Assembly (NCBI GenBank): GCA_016872725.1
Contig: VGZC01000017.1
Span: 1-64,000, forward strand
Source: Planctomycetota bacterium
GTDB lineage: Bacteria; Planctomycetota; Planctomycetia; Pirellulales; Pirellulaceae
Direction of reading: 5' to 3'
DNA: 64,000 nt
Part shown: positions 1 through 9,754 of the stretch, piece by piece
How the letters are laid out: each line of letters begins with the position of its first letter
How positions within the stretch are numbered: position 1 is the stretch's first letter
Program-made: the position numbers and the translations under genes
The notes under the pieces: model-generated
The model's input: the letters and a program-made list of their open reading frames with translations, nothing else
Database searches by the model: none
What the model was told of the DNA's origin: nothing

Positions 1-699
1 CAGATTGAGGCTCGGATTCGATTGCTCGACCGTGACGCTCACCGCCGAAGGATTCGAACTCACCGCCGTGATCGTCAACGGGCCACCGTTGGGATCGTAG
101 CCGTCGATGGGAACATGGAGGGGCGATCCGATGCGAAGGGTCACGGGATCGATCGGAGCGAATGTCGGATCGCTGCTCGTCGGAAGGGGAATCCCCGACA
201 ACTGCGCGAGCTGCTCGAACGTCTGCGCGCCCGACGCGCGCGTCCCGCCGGGAAACTCCCACGTCGGGTAGGTCGTCAGCGGCGGCGTGATCGCCCTGCC
301 GACCGCGTTGAGCGTATGGTCGGGATTGGTCACCTCGATGAACGGCAGGTAGCGGGCGCCGTCGCCGAACTGGATTTCCTGTTGATTGCAGAACTTGCAC
401 CAATCGGCGCCGTAGTACTTCACGCCCGCCGCGGCGAGCCCTTTGGCGAAGGCCACGACATCGAACGCGTCTTCGCCTTCCGCGCCCGGCTCGCCGGCCG
501 GCGCGTCGACGGCATCCGCGCCGATCGCGATCGCGGCCGATGCGGAGGACGCGAAATCGATCGCCCCGACGTCCGACGCCATCAAGCGGCGGTCTTCGAG
601 CCGCTCCAGCGCGGTGAGGCGCGCCGTACGGCGGTTTCGGCGGGACAACAGCCCGCGACGCGCGCGGGAATCCAACCAGGTGCGATGTCGGACGGACAT
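1..699 (-). CDS. Partial surface protein with planctomycete LEDR motif, thioredoxin-like domain and cadherin-like start
   Basis: The open frame runs from an ATG at 699 to the left edge without a stop (233 codons seen), so the C-terminus is missing. Residues about 27-37 read LERLEDRRLMA, a motif common near the N-terminus of large exported planctomycete proteins. Residues about 75-165 look thioredoxin-like, with GADWCKFCNQQE containing a CxxC pair, followed by LPFIEVTNPDHTLNAVG and YPTWEFPGG. Planctomycete proteins of this kind often continue into cadherin-like repeats and a cyclophilin domain. The last visible part (PLHVPIDGYDPNGGPLTITA) fits the start of a cadherin-like repeat. Redox activity is inferred from CxxC only. 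The cyclophilin part, if present, lies outside the window. Confidence 0.8.
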   Translation of the reverse strand, partial: MSVRHRTWLDSRARRGLLSRRNRRTARLTALERLEDRRLMASDVGAIDFASSASAAIAIGADAVDAPAGEPGAEGEDAFDVVAFAKGLAAAGVKYYGADWCKFCNQQEIQFGDGARYLPFIEVTNPDHTLNAVGRAITPPLTTYPTWEFPGGTRASGAQTFEQLAQLSGIPLPTSSDPTFAPIDPVTLRIGSPLHVPIDGYDPNGGPLTITAVSSNPSAVSVTVEQSNPSLNL

Positions 700-1008
700 G
701 GTGCTTTTCGTTCCTCGAAAGAACGCGGCGAGGGCTCAATAGGCCCGATGGGCCCAAAGACCGTTGCGTGTGGGGCGCCGCTCCGTCCGAATGGTGCGGC
801 CCGCGAAAGCCCGCGGAGTCGACGCGACCGATACCGCTTTTCAGAATAAGCGGACCGGCTCGACCCCGAAACCTCTCCACCCCATTCGGCGCGCGAAAAC
901 GCCATACGTTGGACGCACCAACCCGCCGAATCGTTCCAACCGATCCGCCGCTCCCCAACGCGGCGCGGGACCGGCCCCGTCGCGTCGCCTGTCGGCCCCG
1001 AGCCGCGG
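700..1008. other. Intergenic, upstream of the LEDR protein
   Basis: This 309-bp stretch separates two minus-strand genes. It should hold the promoter of the leftmost gene. I see no convincing coding frame, clear -35/-10 pair or strong hairpin. Frames crossing it are incidental and have no recognisable protein signature. Confidence 0.5.
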
Positions 1009-2349
1009 TCAGGGCCGCGACCGGGCCTTGTCGTACCGGGATTTCCAGGTCGACGAACCGTCATTGGGAACGAGTTCCGTCGTGACACCCCGTTCGTAAT
1101 AGGGGATCTTGCCCTGTTGTCCGAGCGTCAGCAGGAAGTTGACCTCGCCCGTACCGGCGACATCCATCGTGCGTCCATTGGGCCATCGGATTTCGAGCAA
1201 TCGCTGCGGTTCGGGGCGTCGAGCCGGCTTGTCGACCCGAAGCCGGGCGACCGAATCCCAATTCACCGAATGCCCCAACCCGATCGCATCGGGGACCGTC
1301 GCGACGCCGTCGCGGACGCGGATCGGTTCGACCAGGAGGTTGTCACGGAAGAGCTGATGGCAATTGACGGCGGGCCATGTGGCATGCGACAGGACTCCGC
1401 CCAGATGCAGGCTGAACGCCGCCGTGATGCCGGTTCCGACGAGTTGCAGCCAGAACGGGAGATCGGCCATCGCGGCCACCGTTCCGGCCTTCAAGACCGA
1501 CGAAGCGCCGCCTCCAACGACGAATCCGTCGCAGACCGCTTCGCGGATCGCGACGACCGGAGGCGGATTGCCGTAGTGCATGGCGACGGCGACCCGCGTC
1601 GCTTCGCGGATCGCCCGGTTCCCCGCGATGTCGCCTTGCGGAATGGGCGTTTCATAAATCGCGACCTGCGGATACCGCTCAAGGTCCTTGAGAATCGGAA
1701 TCGCCCGATCGGCGTCGAGCAGCGTGTCGTTGAAGTCCATGTCGATCCGGAACGTCTCGGGCACGACGGCCGCCGACTTCGCGACCTGGTCCCACACATC
1801 GAACCACGGCCTGCCCTTGGTCTTGTAGGACAAGTAGCCCTGTTGGAACGCTTCGCGGCATTCGCTCGCCATGTCCTCGGCCGACGTGTCGATGTTCCAC
1901 CAGGAAAGGGGCGTCGTATCGTGGACCTTCGCGCCGAGCAACCGGTGGATGGGGACGTCGGCCGTTTGGGCGACGGCATCGAAGAGTGCCATTTGCAGGC
2001 CGGAGCCGAGCGCATCGTCCCAGATCCAATCGACGGCGTTCTTGCCTTGGATGCGTTCCACGTCGGCATCCTCGGTCGCGCCCCACGTATAGAACAGCAT
2101 CGACTCGCCAACGCCGACGGCGCCCGACTTGAGTCGCGCGCGGACGATTTCGAAGTAGACCCAGTGCGGCAGTTCGCGGGCCATATGGCGCGCGGGCACG
2201 TCGCGGTATTCGAGCGCGACGGTTGTCCGCTCCACCGACTCGACATCGAAATACCGGGACGACGCGCCTTCGGCCGTCCCCCAATTCCATGCGCCGCTCG
2301 CCGCGCACGCCGTCGCCGCGGTCAGCCATTCACGCCGATTCCACGCCAT
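1009..2349 (-). CDS. Enolase-superfamily (mandelate racemase/muconate lactonizing-like) enzyme with exported leader
   Basis: 446 aa. The N-terminus (MAWNRREWLTAATACAASGA) resembles a Tat or Sec leader and suggests periplasmic location. The body follows the enolase-superfamily plan: an N-terminal capping domain to about residue 130, then a barrel with LSYKTKGRPWF (KxK-type acid/base position), FRIDMDFN (first metal ligand) and IYETPIP (second metal ligand). The gene directs no obvious pathway and its substrate cannot be read from sequence. In planctomycetes, exported members of this family often sit among heterotrophic sugar or acid catabolism genes, but no such neighbours are seen here. It lies 111 bp downstream of the thioesterase on the same strand. 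ATG at 2349 is the only sensible start with the leader. Family call firm, function open. Confidence 0.85.
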   Translation of the reverse strand: MAWNRREWLTAATACAASGAWNWGTAEGASSRYFDVESVERTTVALEYRDVPARHMARELPHWVYFEIVRARLKSGAVGVGESMLFYTWGATEDADVERIQGKNAVDWIWDDALGSGLQMALFDAVAQTADVPIHRLLGAKVHDTTPLSWWNIDTSAEDMASECREAFQQGYLSYKTKGRPWFDVWDQVAKSAAVVPETFRIDMDFNDTLLDADRAIPILKDLERYPQVAIYETPIPQGDIAGNRAIREATRVAVAMHYGNPPPVVAIREAVCDGFVVGGGASSVLKAGTVAAMADLPFWLQLVGTGITAAFSLHLGGVLSHATWPAVNCHQLFRDNLLVEPIRVRDGVATVPDAIGLGHSVNWDSVARLRVDKPARRPEPQRLLEIRWPNGRTMDVAGTGEVNFLLTLGQQGKIPYYERGVTTELVPNDGSSTWKSRYDKARSRP

Positions 2350-2460
2350 GGAAAACCCTCCCGAACGGCCTCTCGTGGGGTGACGCGAGCCCCACCGGTT
2401 TCGCCCGGCGCGGGACCACTCGCACCCGCGCCCGATTCTAGCGGTCGGCGCGCCGGGGGA

Positions 2461-2859
2461 CTACCGTTGCCGGAGCCATTCGGGAAGCCGAGTCGCTCGA
2501 CCGCTCGCGTCGACGCATGCGACGGTGGTCGTCCCCTCCGCCATGAGCTCGTCGCCGCGAAAGAGCCGATACTCGTGCACGATCCGAGCTCCGCGAGCGT
2601 GGGTGACGCGCGTCACGAGCCGAAGCTCGTCATCGAATTCCGCCGGCCAATGGTACCGGCACGTCGCTTCGGCGACGACGAGCCGGATGCCGTCCTGTTC
2701 GAGGGCTTTGTAACTGCGCCCCGCCGCCCGAAGTTGCTCGACGCGCCCCTGCTCGAAATAGCTCAGATAGTTCGCGTGGTGCACGCGCCCTTGCGCATCC
2801 GTTTCCTGATACCGGACACGGAGCGTCATCTCGAAATCAGGCAGCATCGATCCGTTCAT
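2461..2859 (-). CDS. Acyl-CoA thioesterase, YbgC/FadM-like hotdog fold
   Basis: 132 aa, the usual length of single-domain 4HBT thioesterases. The signature RYQETDAQGRVHHANY near residues 16-31 includes the conserved aspartate and the HANY helix start of the YbgC/FadM group. FEQGRVEQLRAAG continues the central helix. Members hydrolyse acyl-CoA thioesters in the cytoplasm; in many bacteria YbgC accompanies the Tol-Pal system, but no tol genes are present here. It starts 15 bp after the stop of the upstream EF-hand gene, so the two could be co-transcribed although they share no obvious function. Substrate chain length cannot be predicted. Confidence 0.88.
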   Translation of the reverse strand: MNGSMLPDFEMTLRVRYQETDAQGRVHHANYLSYFEQGRVEQLRAAGRSYKALEQDGIRLVVAEATCRYHWPAEFDDELRLVTRVTHARGARIVHEYRLFRGDELMAEGTTTVACVDASGRATRLPEWLRQR

Positions 2860-2874
2860 CCATGAGGGGACACG

Positions 2875-4974
2875 TCACTTTTTGACCAACGACTTGGCGA
2901 ACTCGGCCGGCGTGAGCTTGCCATCCTTGTCCGCGTCGTACATGCTCGGGTTCGTTTTCATCGCCGACCATTCAGACGCGTCGAGCATGCCGTCCCCGTT
3001 TTTGTCGTACTTCTTAATAACGCCGACCGCATAAGCGACGTATCTCGAGGAAGGATCAGAAGGCCCCTTGGGCGTTTCCGTCGACGGGGCACCGGAATTG
3101 GCCGACCCCGAACTTCCGTCGGACGGCGCCGCCGCCGACCGCGATGCGTCCGGACCCGGTTGCGACTCGCCCCCCCCCGACGCCGAACCGCCGCGCACCG
3201 AGCCCGCCTTGACCGCCTCGAGGCATTCGGTAACCGTGATCATTCCGTCACGATTCGCATCAAACTTGAAGAACTCGGCGATCACATCGTCCGACCACGA
3301 TTTCGAATACTCGTTCATCGCGACCTGCGTATCGTGATCGCGATCCAAGCCCAAGAACCACTCGGGAAGATCCTTCGCCGTTCCGCTCTGCTCCAGGCGT
3401 TCGGCCGCGGTCGGCGGGCGGTACGAGCTCATTCCCGCGAACGGATTGCCGTTCGCGTTCGGGTCGCCGGCGGGAGGATTGCCGGCGGGAGGACCTCCCG
3501 GTCCGCCTCCGAAGGATCGGGGTTCACCCCCGCCACCGCCACGATCCCCGCGTTCCCCACGATCACGAACGCCGGAAATTTCACCTCCAAAACCGCTTCG
3601 GCCTCCAAATCCGCTTTCACCTCCGCCAAATCCACCCGGTGAAGGGAATCCGCCGAACCCACCGCCGCCGAAGCCACCGCCACCATCGGATGAACCACCG
3701 CCACGGCCGAAACTGCGGCTTTCCAGATACGCGGCGAGCTCTCCTCTGTCGATCTTCCCGTCGCCGTTCTTGTCGCCGCCGGACGGATCGGACCGCATTC
3801 CCGACCACTCGTCTTTTTCGAGCGCTCCGCTGCCGTTCCGATCGTAGCGCTGGAGCACAAAGTCGACGATGCGGTTGGCGCTTTCGCCCGTGTTCCCGTT
3901 TGTGCCGGGGCGAGCGCCTTGCGAACCGGATCCCGTCGACGAGGACGCCGACGAAGGAACGTAAAATTTTTGAGCCGATGCCGCCGTGGTCGATCGATTC
4001 CCTGGACCACTCGCCCCCTGCCCGTTTTGCGTGCGCGCTTGCGTCGCCTCGGCCGCCCGGCGCGTCGCGTACCGCATGGCCATCTCTTCGATCGTCAGTT
4101 TTCCGTCCTTGTTGCGATCGTATTGATAGGGATCGTCCGACCAGCGGCCGCCTTCGATTTCATCTTTGGTGAGCAGCCCATCCGCGTTGCGGTCGTAGCG
4201 CTTGATTCGATCGTCGGCCGTCTTCCGATCGACGTCCTCGATCTTGACCTTGACGGGGGGCAGGGCGATTTCGGTTCCGAAGCCTGGTACGGGAGCGAGC
4301 TGCAAATCGACTCCAAATCCGGGTACGAGCGGCTCGGGCGCGGACGACGCTCCCGGAGCGCCGGGAGACGCGCCTTCGGGTCCGCCCGGTCCGCCGCCCC
4401 ATCCGCCGCGTCCCCATCCGCCTTCCTGACGCATGCGGTCCATCGACTGGGCCAGCTTATCGATCGAAATGGGCCGATTGAAATCGACGCCGGGTACGTT
4501 TTGCGCGATCCGTTCGATAAAACCGCGAGCCCGACCCTCGGTTTCATCGGGGTCGAGCATGCCGTTGCCGTTGCGATCCATGCGGCGCAGGAAATCAGCC
4601 GGATTGAACCCGCCGCCTCCAAACGGTCCGCCCGGACCGCCTCCCGGCCCACCAGGAAAACCAGGTCCGCCCGGACCGCCTCCCGGCCCACCAGGAAAAC
4701 CAGGTCCGCCCGGACCGCCTCCCGGCCCATCAGGAAAACCAGGTCCGCCCGGACCGCCTCCCGGCCCATCAGGAAAACCAGGTCCGCCCGGACCACCACG
4801 CGAGAATTCGGAACCACCTCGGGATTCGGAGCGGCCTGAGCCGCGCGAATCGTTGCTCGACGGAGGCTGAGCCCCTCCGACTTGGCTAACCAGTTCCACG
4901 GCGGCAAGGCAGCCGCCGATCAGGATCGCGCGGACGCGTCGCGAGGTTTTTTGTACGTGGTACTTCGCGGCCAT
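2875..4974 (-). CDS. Secreted EF-hand protein with collagen-like Gly-Pro repeats
   Basis: 699 aa. A basic N-terminus and a hydrophobic stretch (AILIGGCLAAVELVSQV) form a leader ending before QPPSS. Residues about 65-117 are a Gly/Pro repeat with a 13-residue unit. Nine EF-hand-like loops follow, for example DRNGNGMLDPDE (about 131), DRNADGLLTKDE (260), DRNKDGKLTIEE (288), DRNGSGALEKDE (380), DKNGDGKIDRGE (402), DRDHDTQVAMNE (545), DANRDGMITVTE (571), DKNGDGMLDASE (658) and DADKDGKLTPAE (681). Gly-rich linkers separate them. The sixth loop is degenerate (DT in place of DG). Probable role is calcium-dependent structure at the cell surface or matrix; no enzyme domain is seen. Confidence 0.87.
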   Translation of the reverse strand: MAAKYHVQKTSRRVRAILIGGCLAAVELVSQVGGAQPPSSNDSRGSGRSESRGGSEFSRGGPGGPGFPDGPGGGPGGPGFPDGPGGGPGGPGFPGGPGGGPGGPGFPGGPGGGPGGPFGGGGFNPADFLRRMDRNGNGMLDPDETEGRARGFIERIAQNVPGVDFNRPISIDKLAQSMDRMRQEGGWGRGGWGGGPGGPEGASPGAPGASSAPEPLVPGFGVDLQLAPVPGFGTEIALPPVKVKIEDVDRKTADDRIKRYDRNADGLLTKDEIEGGRWSDDPYQYDRNKDGKLTIEEMAMRYATRRAAEATQARTQNGQGASGPGNRSTTAASAQKFYVPSSASSSTGSGSQGARPGTNGNTGESANRIVDFVLQRYDRNGSGALEKDEWSGMRSDPSGGDKNGDGKIDRGELAAYLESRSFGRGGGSSDGGGGFGGGGFGGFPSPGGFGGGESGFGGRSGFGGEISGVRDRGERGDRGGGGGEPRSFGGGPGGPPAGNPPAGDPNANGNPFAGMSSYRPPTAAERLEQSGTAKDLPEWFLGLDRDHDTQVAMNEYSKSWSDDVIAEFFKFDANRDGMITVTECLEAVKAGSVRGGSASGGGESQPGPDASRSAAAPSDGSSGSANSGAPSTETPKGPSDPSSRYVAYAVGVIKKYDKNGDGMLDASEWSAMKTNPSMYDADKDGKLTPAEFAKSLVKK
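4625..4796 (-). repeat. 39-bp in-frame tandem repeat coding Gly-Pro units
   Basis: Four near-identical 39-bp units begin at 4625, 4664, 4703 and 4742, with a partial fifth from 4781. Each encodes 13 residues of the type GPGGGPGGPGFPD. Two units have Gly and two have Asp at the last position because of one base change. The near identity at DNA level points to recent copy-number change inside the EF-hand gene. Confidence 0.95.
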
Positions 4975-5521
4975 GATTCACACGCTCCCAACCCGCGCCC
5001 GTTTGACGCGGCTTGGCCCAGTGGGGACACTTGAAGACTCCCGGAACGGACACGCTCGAAATACGGAGCCCATCATCGCCTGTCCCGGTCAACCACCGTC
5101 GCGCGCCGGCCCCGTTTGTCCAGCACCCATTATCCGCCAAAGCGGACCGCGACACCAGATCGCTCGTCGATTCCTGATGAACACCGGACGGGGTTGAAGG
5201 TAGCGGCGCGCCCCATACGGCAATCCAAGCCGCCGTCACGCTCGCAGGCCAAAGATCGGCGATGCGTCCACTCGCCCCGCCGGAAACCCCATTCGCGCCG
5301 ACACGATCGCACACCTTCTCCCGCCCACACCCCCTTTGCTGTCGAGCACTCCTTTTTCATATCCTAAACTGGGGGCACGGGCCGAGCACGAAACGCGGTC
5401 GCCTCGGAACGCGCCAATCCCTTGTGCCGCCGCGCGGAATAGAACGTTGACTCCCGACGTACCAGCGACTTCACCCAGCCGAGGTCGACATTCCATCGGC
5501 ATCGTCTCCCAATCACTGGAG
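4975..5521. other. Divergent intergenic region
   Basis: 547 bp between the minus-strand EF-hand gene and the plus-strand VWA gene. It should hold promoters for both. Small open frames here show no protein-like composition or motifs. One sigma70-like candidate on the plus strand is listed separately. Confidence 0.55.
5337..5365 (+). promoter_or_regulatory. Possible sigma70-type promoter for the VWA gene
   Basis: TTGCTG at 5337-5342 and TATCCT at 5360-5365 are 17 bp apart, with an AT-rich patch around the second box in otherwise GC-rich DNA. It would give a leader of about 150 nt before the chosen start at 5522. This is a pattern match only. Confidence 0.3.
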
Positions 5522-6571
5522 ATGCTCGCGCCGACCCGGAACGGCCATGCGCCATGGTGGCTCGCCGCCGGCGCGTCGGTCGCCGTCCATGCGTTCGTTC
5601 TTGTCGCGGGAACGCGGTGGTTCGCCTCGTGCGGACCGCGCGGCATCGCCGATCGTCACGATGTCGACGAGCCCGCTCGCAAGGCGGAGATCGTCGTGAT
5701 TCGGCTCCGCCATGCGCGGTCGGAAAATACCGAGACGTTCGATGGCCTGGATACGGCGGGCCGCGCATCGCATGAAATGGCACAGACCGACGCGTTCCCG
5801 CCGCCTCACGATGTGCCGCGAGGCAACACGGTGGGCGAATGGACGGAAACGCGCCCGGGCGATTCGTCCATCCCGATGGCTCCTGGCGCGGCGGTGCCCG
5901 GGATCGCCGCGACGCGGGTCGGCCGCTCCTCGGCGGCCAAGCTCCCCCTCGCGCCGCTCGACCCGGAATGGCTCGAACGGGAACGAGCCGAACTGCGTGC
6001 GAGGATGCCGGCCGGCGCGCCGACTCACCTGTCGATCTTCGGAAGCCGACCGGCCGCCGGTCGTTCGTTTGTTTTTCTGATCGACCGATCCAAGAGCATG
6101 GGCGGAGCCGGGCATTGCGCGCTCGACGCGGCCGGCCGCGAGATCACGTCGGCCCTCTCGCGACTCGAACCGGTCCACCGATTCACGGTGATCGCCTATC
6201 ATCACGAACCGGCGTTTCTCGACGGCAATCGGCTGCTCGCCGCGGACGAAGGAAATCGACGGCGCGTCGCGCCGTTTCTGAGCGGTCTGGCGGCGTTCGG
6301 CGCGACCGACCATGCGATGGGCCTTTCGACGGCGCTCGGCATGAAGGCCGACGTCGTGTTCTGGCTGACCGACGGCGGCGATCCGAGACTCAATGGATCC
6401 CAGACCGCGGTTATCGGGCGCGATGCCGCCGAGCGGCGGACGACCATCCACTGCGTTCAGTTCGGTTGGGGCGAACCCCCCGCGGCTCCCGAATTCCTCC
6501 AACAGGTCGCCGCTCGTTGTGACGGAAGCTATCTGTACGTCGACCTGTCGCAGCGCGAACGCCAACCGTAA
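5522..6571 (+). CDS. Membrane-anchored VWA-domain protein
   Basis: 349 aa from ATG 5522. One transmembrane helix lies at about residues 15-32 (LAAGASVAVHAFVLVAG), then a polar linker to about residue 175. The C-terminal VWA domain has a complete metal-ion-dependent adhesion site: DRSKSMGG (DxSxS), the threonine in FGATDHAMG and the aspartate in LTDGGDP. Planctomycetes encode many such proteins; the usual inference is metal-dependent binding of a protein partner outside the membrane. The start is uncertain: the frame is open upstream to 5336, but the region before 5522 lacks protein-like composition. No neighbour identifies the partner. Confidence 0.8.
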   Translation: MLAPTRNGHAPWWLAAGASVAVHAFVLVAGTRWFASCGPRGIADRHDVDEPARKAEIVVIRLRHARSENTETFDGLDTAGRASHEMAQTDAFPPPHDVPRGNTVGEWTETRPGDSSIPMAPGAAVPGIAATRVGRSSAAKLPLAPLDPEWLERERAELRARMPAGAPTHLSIFGSRPAAGRSFVFLIDRSKSMGGAGHCALDAAGREITSALSRLEPVHRFTVIAYHHEPAFLDGNRLLAADEGNRRRVAPFLSGLAAFGATDHAMGLSTALGMKADVVFWLTDGGDPRLNGSQTAVIGRDAAERRTTIHCVQFGWGEPPAAPEFLQQVAARCDGSYLYVDLSQRERQP

Positions 6572-6968
<397 letters not shown>

Positions 6969-7457
6969 GTGGTTTCGACTTCATGGATGGCATGTTTGTT
7001 GTTGGCGAACCCGGGTCCGCCCACGGAGCAGATGGTCGTGGATCGCGTCGACCTGGTCGAGGTGAACCACTACTACGACGAGCACGGACGGCACGTTTTT
7101 GACCAGACGATTTTCTATGATTGGTGCCCGGTCCAGTGCCGGTACAATGTGCGTGCATGGCGGCTGGTCAAGACCGTATCGCAATTACCGCACCGCGACT
7201 GGCGAACGGGCGAGTACGTGGCCGTCTGGCATGACGGCAGCGTGCTGCGCAAGGTGCGCGCCGATTCGTTCCGCGAATCGTGGACGCAGTATGATCCCGA
7301 GTTGATCGAGCAGGACTATCTGCCGAAGGACCAGCGTCGCGATCTGCGGCGGCCGCTCGCCGGGTACGCGGGCGGTTCCGCGGGCCTGTTCAATGCGGCG
7401 CCCGCGCGATCCGCGCGGCTGACGCCATCCCAGAATCCGGCTCCGATCGCCCGTTGA
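6969..7457 (+). CDS. Small conserved planctomycete-type hypothetical protein
   Basis: 162 aa from GTG 6969, chosen because a strong Shine-Dalgarno AAGGAGG sits about 6 nt upstream at 6956-6962. A short hydrophobic start (MACLLLAN) is followed by a dense conserved-looking core: VEVNHYYDEHGRHVFDQ, IFYDWCPVQCRYNVRAW, GEYVAVWHDGSVLRKV and ESWTQYDPELIEQ. I recognise this pattern as typical of a planctomycete protein of unknown function, but I do not know an assigned role. The tail is Ala/Pro-rich. It ends 6 bp before the acyltransferase, suggesting co-transcription. Confidence 0.8.
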   Translation: MVSTSWMACLLLANPGPPTEQMVVDRVDLVEVNHYYDEHGRHVFDQTIFYDWCPVQCRYNVRAWRLVKTVSQLPHRDWRTGEYVAVWHDGSVLRKVRADSFRESWTQYDPELIEQDYLPKDQRRDLRRPLAGYAGGSAGLFNAAPARSARLTPSQNPAPIAR

Positions 7458-7463
7458 TGCGCC

Positions 7464-9410
7464 ATGGATTCCGCGACCCCATCCTCCCGCACGAGCACGG
7501 CCTACCGACCGGACATCGACGGTTTGAGGGCGGTGGCAATCACGGGAGTGGTTATCCAGCATTCGGGGCTGGGGCTGGGCGGCGGGTTCACCGGCGTCGA
7601 CGTCTTTTTGGTCATCTCGGGGTTTTTGATCACTCGGCTGGTATGCCAGGATCTGGAATCGGGTTCGTTTTCGTTCGCGCGGTTCTGGGAGCGTCGCGCG
7701 CGCCGCATCCTACCCGCGTCGTTTTTCTTGCTTGCGGTCGTTCCGTTGCTGGGCGCATGCGTGTTGCTGCCCGGCGATTTCGCCGACCTGTCGACCTCGG
7801 CGCTGAGCCAGATGGTGATGGCAAGCAACATCTATTTCTGGCGGACGATGGACTATTTCAACGCGGCGGCGGAAACCAAACCTCTGCTGCACACTTGGTC
7901 GCTTGCGGTCGAGGAGCAGTTCTACCTGCTGTATCCAGTCATGCTCTGGGCGATGCGCCGCCTGCGAAAGAACTCGATGATCGCGTGGCTCGCCGCCGCC
8001 GCGCTGGTTTCGTTCGGGCTCAATCTCGCCAGCACGTTCCATCGACCGGTGGCCGCGTTCTATTTGCTTCCGACGCGGGCATGGGAGCTCCTGGTGGGCG
8101 GAATCCTCGCCGTCGGGTGCGGGCGGATGGCCTTGCGAAAGCGGTCGGTTTGCGAAGCCGTTTCGTGGTGCGGCCTGATCGCCATCGGCCTGTCGATGGT
8201 TCGGTTCGACGCGACGACTCCGTTCCCCGGCGCGGCGGCATGCCTTCCGGTCGGCGGCGCGGCGGCCGTGATCCTCGGCAATACGTCACGCAGGACGACA
8301 TGCGCTCGGTTGCTCGCCCTGCCTCCCGTCGTGGGAATCGGCCTGGTCTCATACTCCTGGTACCTTTGGCATTGGCCTCTCTTGGCGATCCTGCGGTACG
8401 CGACGGGCGCGGACTTCGAGCGATGGGATTCCCGATTGGCGTGCGTCGTGTTGAGTCTCGCACTGGCCGTCCTTTCCTGGCGCCGGATCGAACTCCCGTT
8501 CCGGTCGAGGCGGATTGCCCCTTCGAGGCGATCGCTCGCCCTCACGCTCGCCGCCTCATTCATCCTGTTGCTTGGCGTCCACGCGGGCATTCGCGCGACG
8601 GGGGGATGGCCGAACCGATTTCCGGCGGAGGTGCTCGAGATGATCGACGAGCAATCGCTCGCCGAATTCCCCGCGCCCACGCTCGATGAGATCCGCGCGG
8701 ACCGCGTTCCCATATTGGGCGACGCCGGCGTCCGACCGATCGGCCTCCTTTGGGGCGACAGCCACGCGCTCGTGCTGCGAAAACTCTTCGACAATCTCGG
8801 CCGCGAGTACGGCGTCGGAACGTACAGCGTCGCGCGGGAGGACGAGCCGATCACGCCGAGCGGATCGCGCGATCGGAACGAAGCCGTGCTCGCGTTCATC
8901 CGCCGCGCGCGTCCGCGGCACGTGTTTCTTGTTTCGCGGTGGAGCGACGCGTTCGACGGTTTGCTTCGCCACCGGCCGCAACTGATCGACGCGGCCGAAC
9001 GCGAACATCGGCGCCGCGCTCCGCGCGACCTCTGCGATACGCTCGCCGGACTCGGCTGCCGCGTCTGGATCATGCTCGAAGTTCCCTGCCAGCCGGGCGG
9101 CGATCCGTACCGGTCGCAATTGGTCCTGTCGCGCGTCTGGCCCGAGGTATGCCGCGTCGCGCGTACAACGCGCGATGAACACGAGGCCTTCACGGCGAAC
9201 AGCCGCAAAACGATCTTGGAGACGGTCCCGGAATCGGTGGGTGTGATCGATCCGGAAGCGACCTGTTTCGATGCCGAAGGCGTTTCGATCGTCTTCCACG
9301 ACGGAAAGCCGTGCTACTGGGACGATGATCACCTGAGCGACGCCGGAACGCGACACCTTCTCGAACCCCTCTGGCGCCCGGTCTTCAAGGCGATCGCCGA
9401 AGACGAATGA
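7464..9410 (+). CDS. Membrane O-acyltransferase (acyltransferase-3 fold) with C-terminal SGNH domain
   Basis: 648 aa, the expected size for OatA-like two-domain enzymes. The N-terminal membrane domain begins with YRPDIDGLRAVAI and contains FTGVDVFLVISGFLIT, FWERRARRILPA and HTWSLAVEEQFYLLYP, all hallmarks of acyltransferase family 3. About ten membrane helices extend to about residue 385. The extracytoplasmic C-terminal part is an SGNH-type hydrolase domain, with GDSHALV near residue 432 (catalytic serine block) and DDDHLSDAG near residue 622 (Asp/His block). Such enzymes move acetyl groups across the membrane onto surface polysaccharide or peptidoglycan. The acceptor here is not known. Confidence 0.92.
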   Translation: MDSATPSSRTSTAYRPDIDGLRAVAITGVVIQHSGLGLGGGFTGVDVFLVISGFLITRLVCQDLESGSFSFARFWERRARRILPASFFLLAVVPLLGACVLLPGDFADLSTSALSQMVMASNIYFWRTMDYFNAAAETKPLLHTWSLAVEEQFYLLYPVMLWAMRRLRKNSMIAWLAAAALVSFGLNLASTFHRPVAAFYLLPTRAWELLVGGILAVGCGRMALRKRSVCEAVSWCGLIAIGLSMVRFDATTPFPGAAACLPVGGAAAVILGNTSRRTTCARLLALPPVVGIGLVSYSWYLWHWPLLAILRYATGADFERWDSRLACVVLSLALAVLSWRRIELPFRSRRIAPSRRSLALTLAASFILLLGVHAGIRATGGWPNRFPAEVLEMIDEQSLAEFPAPTLDEIRADRVPILGDAGVRPIGLLWGDSHALVLRKLFDNLGREYGVGTYSVAREDEPITPSGSRDRNEAVLAFIRRARPRHVFLVSRWSDAFDGLLRHRPQLIDAAEREHRRRAPRDLCDTLAGLGCRVWIMLEVPCQPGGDPYRSQLVLSRVWPEVCRVARTTRDEHEAFTANSRKTILETVPESVGVIDPEATCFDAEGVSIVFHDGKPCYWDDDHLSDAGTRHLLEPLWRPVFKAIAEDE

Positions 9411-9754
9411 AGATCGGATGATCTTGCTCGTTTCTTGTTTCGATTCGCCTCTTCGAGGACCGGATTGCTCGGCCAAGCCAAGTTCGAACGTCATCGGCCG
9501 TCGTGTCGTCGCGGGCGGAAATCCACGCGGCGGGAAGAGCGTGGCGGCGCGGCGTGGATGCGAGGGTAGGCTGATCGCGGAGCGATCAGCGACTTTGGCG
9601 GGCGGTGAGCGTTCCGCCGACCGGGGGCCGTCGGGACCGGACGGGTTTCGGCGGACGGGCACGCGTCCTACAATGCGGGAAACCCCGGCGAGCCGGGCGG
9701 ATCTCGCGCGCCGTTTGGGGGACACGTACGATCCACGAGGACCGGATTCGCGGC
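9411..9754. other. Intergenic, no gene seen
   Basis: 344 bp between the acyltransferase and the zinc-ribbon protein. The sequence is GC-rich without a recognisable gene, strong hairpin or tandem repeat. The zinc-ribbon frame is open through part of it, but the protein-like sequence starts only at 9755. Confidence 0.5.
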
